The notes beneath the pieces were generated by a model. That model was not told where the DNA came from and searched no databases. It worked only from the letters and a program-made list of their open reading frames with translations. Shown piece after piece: positions 59,423 through 64,000 of a DNA stretch of 64,000 nt; position 1 is the stretch's first letter, and each line of letters starts with the position of its first letter. The stretch is from Roseiarcus sp963732155 (GTDB lineage: Bacteria > Pseudomonadota > Alphaproteobacteria > Rhizobiales > Beijerinckiaceae). The translations under genes were made by a program, and so were the position numbers. The DNA is taken from positions 356,260-420,259 of the forward strand of contig CAVSYB010000007.1 of NCBI GenBank assembly GCA_963732155.1, read 5' to 3'.

Positions 59423-61666
59423 ATGAACGGCCCAAGCGAACGAGAGCCGCCGCCGAGCCGCGTCGCCGACGTTCTGGCGCCGGTCGCCGTCGACATCGCT
59501 TACAGCTATCGCATTCCCGACGAGCTGGATCTTCAGCCCGGGCAGTTCGTCGAGGTCCCGCTGGGCCGGGGCCGCACGACCGGCGTGGTTTGGGCGCTGC
59601 ATGCGGCGGCGGCGGGCGACAATCTCAAAGCGATCGCCGAGCTTCGCGACTGGACGCCATTGCGCAAACCCTTGCGCGATCTCATCGATTGGATTTCGCG
59701 CTGGACGCTGGCGCCGCGCGGGATGGTGCTGCGGATGGCGACGCGGGCGCCCGAGGCGGCCGGCCCGCCCGCCCCGCGCCTCGGCGTGCGCAACACCGGC
59801 AAGCAGCCCGCTCGCCTGACGCCGGCGCGCCGGCGCGTGCTGGCGGCGCTCGGCGACGACGCCGGTCTCGCCAAATCCGCGCTTGCCGAGGCGGCGGGGT
59901 GCGGGACTGGCGTCATCGACGGGCTGATCGACGACGGCGCCCTGGAAATCGTCGCCTTGCCGCCCGAGCCGATCGCGCCTCTCCCCGATCCGGACTTCGC
60001 GCCGGCCGACCTCGACGCCGACCAGGCGCGCGCCGCGCGCGCCTTGGTCGAGGCGGTGGAGGGCCACGCGTTCAGCGCGACGCTGCTCGAGGGCGTCACC
60101 GGCTCGGGCAAGACCGAGGTCTATTTCGAAGCGGTGGCCGCGGCGTTGCGCGGCGGCCGGCAGGCGCTGATTCTATTGCCTGAAATAGCGCTGACGGCGC
60201 AATTTCTCGACCGCTTCGCGGCGCGTTTCGGCGTGCGGCCGGCCGAATGGCATTCGGGCGCGCCGGCGCGTCGCCGCGAGCGCCTGTGGGGCGCCGTCGC
60301 CAGCGGGGAGGCGCGCGTCGTCGCCGGCGCCCGGTCGGCCTTGTTTCTGCCATTCGCCGACCTCGGCCTGATCGTCGTCGACGAGGAGCACGAGGGCGCC
60401 TACAAGCAGGAGGAAGGGGTCGCCTATCATGCGCGCGACATGGCGGTGGTGCGCGCGCGGCTGGAGGGCGCGCCGGTCGTTCTCGCCTCCGCCACGCCCT
60501 CGATCGAGACGCGCGTCAACGCCGAGCAAGGCCGCTATCGCTGGCTCAGATTGCCCGCCCGGTTTGGCGAGCGGCGCATGCCGGCGCTCGCCGCGATCGA
60601 CTTACGCCGCGAAGGGCCGCCGCGCGGGCGCTGGCTGTCGCCCCGCCTGATCGCCGCGGTCGAGGAAGGAATGGCGCGCGGCGAACAGTCGCTGTTGTTC
60701 CTCAATCGGCGCGGCTACGCGCCGCTGACCCTGTGCCGGTTCTGCGGCCACCGCTTTCAGTGCCCCAATTGCGCGGCCTGGCTCGTCGAGCACCGCTTTC
60801 GCCGCGCCCTCCTTTGCCATCACTGCGGCCATGTCGAAAAGCGGCCGGAGATTTGCCCGACGTGCCTGGAAGCCGACAGCCTGACAGCCTGCGGTCCGGG
60901 CGTCGAACGCCTCGCCGAGGAAGCGCAAGCTCTGTTTCCACAGGCGCGCCTGCTGGTGCTCTCGTCGGATTTTCCCGGCGGGCTCGAGCACTTGCGCCAG
61001 CAATTGGAGGAAGCGGCGAAGGGCGGCTATGACGTGCTGATCGGAACGCAGCTCGTCGCCAAGGGCCACAACTTCCCGCTGCTGACGCTGGTCGGGATCA
61101 TCGACGCCGACGTCGGCCTCGCCAATGGCGACCCGCGCGCCGCCGAGCGCACGTTCCAGTTGCTGCAACAGGCGACGGGCCGCGCCGGGCGCGGCGAAAA
61201 AACCGGGCGCGGCCTGATCCAGACCTGGCAGCCCGATCACCCCGTCATCGCCGCGCTGCTGTCGGGCGATGTCGAGCGCTTCTACGCGCAGGAGATCGAG
61301 GAGCGCCGCCGCGGCGGCCTGCCGCCGTTCGGGCGCCTCGCGGCGATCGTCGTTTCCGGCCGCGATCGCGGCGGCGCCGAGGCGCACGCCCGCGCGCTCG
61401 CGCGCGCCGCTTTTTCGCTGGCCCCGACCGAGCGTTGGCGCCTCGCGCCGGCGGGCGGCGAATTGCAGGACGGCGAAATCCTGCTGCTCGGCCCGGCCGA
61501 GGCGCCGATCGCGATGCTGCGCGGGCGCCACCGCTTCCGCCTGGCGGTCAAGGCGCCGCGCAACGCCGATCTGCAGGGCTTTCTGCGCGCCGTCCTCGCC
61601 GCCGCCCCGCCGCCGCGCGGCGGCGTGCGGGTGGCGGTCGACGTCGACCCGCAGAGTTTCATGTGA
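59423..61666 (+). CDS. priA: primosomal replication restart helicase PriA
   Basis: A 747-residue 3'-5' helicase that restarts stalled forks. Domains: 3'-DNA-binding (about 10-105), winged helix, helicase lobe 1 with Walker A LLEGVTGSGKTEVYFE and DEEH box VVDEEHEGAYKQEE, and the zinc-binding insertion with eight cysteines (CRFCGHRFQCPNC and CHHCGHVEKRPEICPTC, of which some are metal ligands). Lobe 2 has LIGTQLVAKGHNFPLLTLVG and ATGRAGRGEKTG. The protein is full length and intact. ATG 59423 is 83 bases after rplS. Confidence 0.96.
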   Translation: MNGPSEREPPPSRVADVLAPVAVDIAYSYRIPDELDLQPGQFVEVPLGRGRTTGVVWALHAAAAGDNLKAIAELRDWTPLRKPLRDLIDWISRWTLAPRGMVLRMATRAPEAAGPPAPRLGVRNTGKQPARLTPARRRVLAALGDDAGLAKSALAEAAGCGTGVIDGLIDDGALEIVALPPEPIAPLPDPDFAPADLDADQARAARALVEAVEGHAFSATLLEGVTGSGKTEVYFEAVAAALRGGRQALILLPEIALTAQFLDRFAARFGVRPAEWHSGAPARRRERLWGAVASGEARVVAGARSALFLPFADLGLIVVDEEHEGAYKQEEGVAYHARDMAVVRARLEGAPVVLASATPSIETRVNAEQGRYRWLRLPARFGERRMPALAAIDLRREGPPRGRWLSPRLIAAVEEGMARGEQSLLFLNRRGYAPLTLCRFCGHRFQCPNCAAWLVEHRFRRALLCHHCGHVEKRPEICPTCLEADSLTACGPGVERLAEEAQALFPQARLLVLSSDFPGGLEHLRQQLEEAAKGGYDVLIGTQLVAKGHNFPLLTLVGIIDADVGLANGDPRAAERTFQLLQQATGRAGRGEKTGRGLIQTWQPDHPVIAALLSGDVERFYAQEIEERRRGGLPPFGRLAAIVVSGRDRGGAEAHARALARAAFSLAPTERWRLAPAGGELQDGEILLLGPAEAPIAMLRGRHRFRLAVKAPRNADLQGFLRAVLAAAPPPRGGVRVAVDVDPQSFM

Positions 61667-62016
61667 AGCGCGCCTCCCCGGCTCATGGCGCCGCCGTCGC
61701 CGCCTTCGACAACCGGCGACTCGAATGCCTGGAAAATCACTGGATGACACCTCCGTGGCGCGATTCGGCGCAAACGCGCGAGGAATTTCTCTTTGTTTTC
61801 AGTGATCAGAAATTTGGATTTCCAAATTTTTCCAAGACTTTTTTTGGCCGAATCGGGGAAAATCAAAAACTTGCGGTTGAAAAAATTTGGATTCGTCGTT
61901 TTTCGGTCCGACGACCTCGTTCGCGGAGATGGCTCTCCTGATTGGGGGTCATCAGAAATATAAACCTATCATGAATCCTTGTTGTCAGAAAGAACTTGTC
62001 GAAGGGGATTGGCGCG
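61667..62016. other. 350-base AT-shifted region between priA and the toxin-antitoxin cluster
   Basis: The first 110 bases are GC-rich. From about 61780 to 61935 the sequence becomes strikingly AT-rich with runs of A and T. It contains a perfect hairpin at 61810-61829 and a direct repeat AAATTTGGATT (61810 and about 61883). I find no convincing gene. It resembles the boundary of inserted DNA. Confidence 0.6.
61810..61831. terminator. AT-rich hairpin downstream of priA, candidate terminator
   Basis: Perfect 9-base arms AAATTTGGA (61810-61818) and TCCAAATTT (61821-61829) with a 2-base loop, ending in a run of five T (61827-61831). It lies about 145 bases after the priA stop. It could end the rplS-priA transcript, or be part of an acquired segment. 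Confidence 0.45.
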
Positions 62017-62094
62017 ATGCGGATTGCCGAGCCGCCAGCGGCCGCTGGGCCCAGCACCGACGAGATCATGGCGCTCACGCGTGGCGAAGAATGA
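62017..62094 (+). pseudogene. truncated VapB/AbrB-type antitoxin (C-terminal remnant)
   Basis: The 25-residue frame MRIAEPPAAAGPSTDEIMAL ending TRGEE matches the C-terminal tail of the intact antitoxin encoded at 63019-63252, which ends STDAIMALTRGD. That tail in AbrB-type antitoxins binds and blocks the VapC active site. The N-terminal DNA-binding AbrB domain is missing; upstream is AT-rich sequence of different character. The frame stays open back to TGA at 61972-61974. It overlaps the start of the vapC gene by 4 bases. It may still neutralise toxin but could not autoregulate. Confidence 0.6.
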
Positions 62095-62495
62095 GCATGG
62101 CGCTGGTCGATACGAATGTCCTGTTGGAGATCTTCATCGACGATCCAAAATGGGCGGACTGGTCGATCGGGCACCTGGACGCCGCCGCGCTCAAGGGCCC
62201 GCTCGCCGTCAACGACGTCGTCTATGCCGAGTTGTCGGCGCGTTTCGCAACGATCGAAGCCCTCGAGGCCGTCCTCGACGAAGCCGGCATAGCCATGGCG
62301 GCGATGCCGCGCGCCGCTCTGTTCCTCGCCGGCAAGGCATTCCAGCGATACCGCTCGGCGGGCGGCGCGCGAACCGGGGTTCTGCCGGATTTCTTGATTG
62401 GCGCGCACGCCGCCGTCTCGGGTTTGGCCCTCCTCAGCCGCGACGCCCGACGATATCGCGCTTACTTCCCGACAATCGACCTCGTCACGCCTTAG
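62091..62495 (+). CDS. VapC-type PIN-domain ribonuclease toxin (orphan-like)
   Basis: A 134-residue PIN-domain toxin. The active-site acids are Asp7 (MALVDTNVLLE), a Glu in VVYAELSARF, and Asp in VLPDFLIGAHA, with a further acidic residue in SRDARRYR. VapC toxins cut specific RNAs, often initiator tRNA or rRNA loops. It is preceded by only a short remnant of the antitoxin gene. It is a paralogue of the VapC encoded convergently at 62611-63018. ATG 62091 overlaps the remnant stop (ATGA). Confidence 0.87.
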   Translation: MSMALVDTNVLLEIFIDDPKWADWSIGHLDAAALKGPLAVNDVVYAELSARFATIEALEAVLDEAGIAMAAMPRAALFLAGKAFQRYRSAGGARTGVLPDFLIGAHAAVSGLALLSRDARRYRAYFPTIDLVTP

Positions 62496-62610
62496 CGAGC
62501 GGCGAGCGGAGCGTCGGTCATGCGACGGCGAAGAGCCAGCAGATTAGCGGGCCATGGATGATGATGATCAACAAACATGTCTACGCCTTGGCCCACCTTG
62601 ATCAGGCGCC

Positions 62611-63018
62611 TCAGCCTGGAGCGATCAGGGACAGTTTGGGGAAATAGGTGCGGTAGCGCGCCGCGTCCCGCGTCATCAGCAGATATCCGGCGACGGCCGC
62701 ATGGGCGCCGATGAAAAAATCCGGAAGCGGCGATTGCCTTGTTCCGCCTCGCCGTCGATAGGCCAGGAACGACTTGCCTGCGAGAAAGGCGGCTTCGTAG
62801 GAAATGGCCTCACGGTCGAACATGGTTCTCGGAAGCGCGGCGTCGAGCTCCTCAATTCGCGAAAACCGAATCGAGACCTCGGCGAAAATGACCGGATTGA
62901 CGACCAGGCGGTAGCGGTCGGCGGCCCGCTCGACGGCTGCCGCCGACCAGGCGAGCCAACGCGCGTCTTCCGTCATGACGTCGAGAAGAACGTTGGCGTC
63001 GATCAGCACCGCGGTCAT
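62611..63018 (-). CDS. VapC-type PIN-domain ribonuclease toxin of an intact pair
   Basis: A 135-residue PIN-domain toxin with Asp7 (VLIDANVLLD), Glu in VIFAEVSIRF, Asp in LPDFFIGAHAAV and RDAARYRTYFP near the end. The ATG at 63018 directly abuts the stop of the AbrB-type antitoxin gene, so the two are translationally coupled. It shares the segments LPDF-IGAHAAV and RDA-RYR-YFP with the other VapC 115 bases away. The pair should be a functional vapBC module. Confidence 0.9.
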   Translation of the reverse strand: MTAVLIDANVLLDVMTEDARWLAWSAAAVERAADRYRLVVNPVIFAEVSIRFSRIEELDAALPRTMFDREAISYEAAFLAGKSFLAYRRRGGTRQSPLPDFFIGAHAAVAGYLLMTRDAARYRTYFPKLSLIAPG

Positions 63019-63252
63019 TCAATCGCCGCGGGTCAGCGCCATGATGGCGTCCGTGCTCATCGCGACATCGCCGCGTCCTCGCAAATGAGCGACAAGCCGG
63101 GCGCCGCGACCATCGCCCTTACGGGCTTTGGCGCGAACAATGCGCACGACCTTGCCGTCGAACTCGAACTCTACTTCCGTCTGCGGCAGCAAACCCGCCC
63201 GCTCGCGGATTTCAGCCGGAATGGTCACTTGGCCTTTCGATGTGATGCGCAC
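63019..63252 (-). CDS. AbrB/MazE-type antitoxin VapB
   Basis: A 77-residue antitoxin. It begins VRITSKGQVTIPAEIRERAG, the swapped-hairpin AbrB DNA-binding domain (about 1-45; VEFEFDGKVVRIVRAK), and ends STDAIMALTRGD, the toxin-binding tail. The GTG at 63252 is the start, since AAGGAGG lies 6-12 bases upstream and homology begins there; a longer frame from 63309 adds residues that overlap the operator. Promoter and ribosome-binding site lie within a perfect inverted repeat (63261-63286). Confidence 0.88.
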   Translation of the reverse strand: MRITSKGQVTIPAEIRERAGLLPQTEVEFEFDGKVVRIVRAKARKGDGRGARLVAHLRGRGDVAMSTDAIMALTRGD

Positions 63253-63260
63253 CGCCGCCT

Positions 63261-63286
63261 CCTTACTCTTACGCGTTGGAGTAAGG
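63261..63286. promoter_or_regulatory. operator-like inverted repeat overlapping the vapB ribosome-binding site
   Basis: Perfect 8-base arms CCTTACTC (63261-63268) and GAGTAAGG (63279-63286) around a 10-base centre. On the coding strand one arm runs directly into the AAGGAGG ribosome-binding site of vapB. It could be the VapB/VapBC autoregulatory operator, or an RNA hairpin that hides the ribosome-binding site. Confidence 0.6.
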
Positions 63287-63351
63287 AATTCAGCGCCGAT
63301 TTGCAACACTGGGCAGTGAAAGGACTGGCAAATCCCCGAGGCATATGATAG

Positions 63352-63363
63352 GTTACATGTAAC
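63352..63363. promoter_or_regulatory. 12-base perfect palindrome upstream of mazE
   Basis: GTTACATGTAAC lies 18 bases before the mazE ATG, with a possible -10 TATGAT (63344-63349) beside it. Position fits an autoregulatory operator of the MazE-type antitoxin; palindrome is short but perfect. Confidence 0.45.
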
Positions 63364-63381
63364 TTTGTTAGAGAACTGCTC

Positions 63382-63606
63382 ATGGCTCCGGCGTCAAACC
63401 CCAAGCCCCCGCACATCAAGGTGCGGGAACATCGGGAGCGGCTGCGCGCGCAGGGTCTGCGCCCGATCCAGATTTGGGCGCCGGACGTGCGCTCGCCCGC
63501 CTTCCGCTCCGAAGCGCATCGCCAGTCGGCCGCTGTCGCCGCCAGCGCCCATGCGCGGGAGGATCAAGCGTTCATCGACGCAGTGTCAGACCAGGGCGAT
63601 GAATGA
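63382..63606 (+). CDS. MazE-family antitoxin (DUF3018 type)
   Basis: A 74-residue antitoxin with the family motif VREHRERLRAQGLRPIQIWA followed by PDVRSPAF. The C-terminal half HRQSAAVAASAHAREDQAFI is predicted helical and should bind MazF. ATG 63382 has a weak ribosome-binding site. Its stop overlaps the toxin ATG by 4 bases (ATGA). Confidence 0.9.
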   Translation: MAPASNPKPPHIKVREHRERLRAQGLRPIQIWAPDVRSPAFRSEAHRQSAAVAASAHAREDQAFIDAVSDQGDE

Positions 63607-63956
63607 GGCGAGGCGACATCTGGACCGTCTCCGGCGGCAAGGACTATGCGGGCAAGGCGCGCCCCGTCGTCATCGTTCAGGACGATAGCTTCGACGCCAC
63701 GGACTCCGTCACGGTCTGCGCCTTCACCACGGACGAAACCGAAGCGCCGCTGTTTCGTCCGCCGGTGGCGCCGAACGAGCGCAACGGCCTGCACGCCGCG
63801 TGCCGCCTGATGGTGGACAAGATTTCCACGGTTCCCAAGACCAAGGTCGGCGCGCGGGTTGGCCGGCTGGACGAGGAGGACATCCTGCGGCTCAATCGGG
63901 CTGTGCTTTTGTTCCTCGGATTGGCGGTCTCGCCCAGGAGCAAACGGGAAGCATAA
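63603..63956 (+). CDS. MazF/PemK-type endoribonuclease toxin
   Basis: A 117-residue MazF/PemK toxin. It begins MRRGDIWTVSGGKDYAGKAR, with the conserved RGDI and the RPVVIVQDD strand. Thr/Ser residues follow, and GLHAACRLMVDKISTVPKTK is the late conserved block. MazF cuts mRNA at short sequences. It is coupled to the MazE-type antitoxin upstream. The remaining 44 bases to the window end show nothing. Confidence 0.92.
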   Translation: MRRGDIWTVSGGKDYAGKARPVVIVQDDSFDATDSVTVCAFTTDETEAPLFRPPVAPNERNGLHAACRLMVDKISTVPKTKVGARVGRLDEEDILRLNRAVLLFLGLAVSPRSKREA

Positions 63957-64000
63957 AATCGGCTACCGTCGGCTTCGCAGTTCTCCGTTCTGAAGTTGCG

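Noticed and set aside
61887..62090. Longer frame extending the first VapC upstream to 61887
   Set aside because: PIN domains start with the strand at MALVDTN; the upstream part spans the AT-rich block and the antitoxin remnant in a different frame.

Overview
This is a GC-rich chromosomal window of an alphaproteobacterium, almost certainly Hyphomicrobiales (Rhizobiales). The lineage call rests on gene order and gene content: xerD next to accA, the block bolA / J-domain protein / cobS / cobT / rpmB, the HisZ-HisG pair, ruvCAB, the rplU-rpmA-GNAT-obgE run and ffh-rpsP-rimM-trmD. A Beijerinckiaceae/Methylocystaceae-like genus is my guess. No 16S rRNA gene or metabolic marker gene in the window settles it, and I see no rRNA, tRNA or CRISPR.

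Layout. 1-8.6 kb: the 5' part of hflK, a haloacid dehalogenase, a divergent MmyB-type regulator and methyltransferase, then a fused shikimate kinase/3-dehydroquinate synthase with a CorC-like protein, and an EF-G paralogue. 8.6-17 kb: a coupled DUF1330-DCC-DUF4166 operon of unknown role, an NDUFA9-like protein, a membrane/glycosyltransferase operon and a lysophospholipase-like hydrolase. 17-24.5 kb: hisZ-hisG, an MscS-type channel with a decarboxylating dehydrogenase, small secreted proteins and two gene relics. 24.5-31 kb: kup, ruvCAB, xerD, accA. 31-43.5 kb: two L,D-transpeptidases, bolA, the J-domain protein, the cobaltochelatase subunits CobS and CobT, rpmB, a YggS-type PLP protein, uvrB and a GST. 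43.5-46.7 kb: an acyl-homoserine-lactone quorum-sensing locus (luxI, luxR), a small unknown gene and a FeeM-like N-acyl amino acid synthase. 47-50.4 kb: ffh-rpsP-rimM-trmD, with trmD frameshifted. 50.4-55.8 kb: a TetR-adaptor-RND efflux operon followed by a decayed DUF2214 gene. 55.8-61.7 kb: rplU, rpmA, GNAT, obgE, rplS, priA. 61.7-64 kb: a toxin-antitoxin cluster holding an orphan VapC with a truncated antitoxin, an intact VapBC pair and a MazEF pair.

How it fits together. Most of the window is conserved housekeeping (DNA repair, translation, histidine, shikimate and fatty acid synthesis, cobalamin). The accessory material sits in three places: the relic-containing stretch at 23-24.5 kb, the signalling locus at 43.5-46.7 kb, and the toxin-antitoxin cluster after priA. 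The signalling locus is the most interesting part, because it places a canonical LuxI/LuxR pair beside a second enzyme of the same GNAT-like acyl-transferase superfamily. The interval 49.9-50.95 kb carries several frame disruptions in adjacent genes on both strands. That means either local sequence error or real decay, and the read data should be checked before trmD is called broken.
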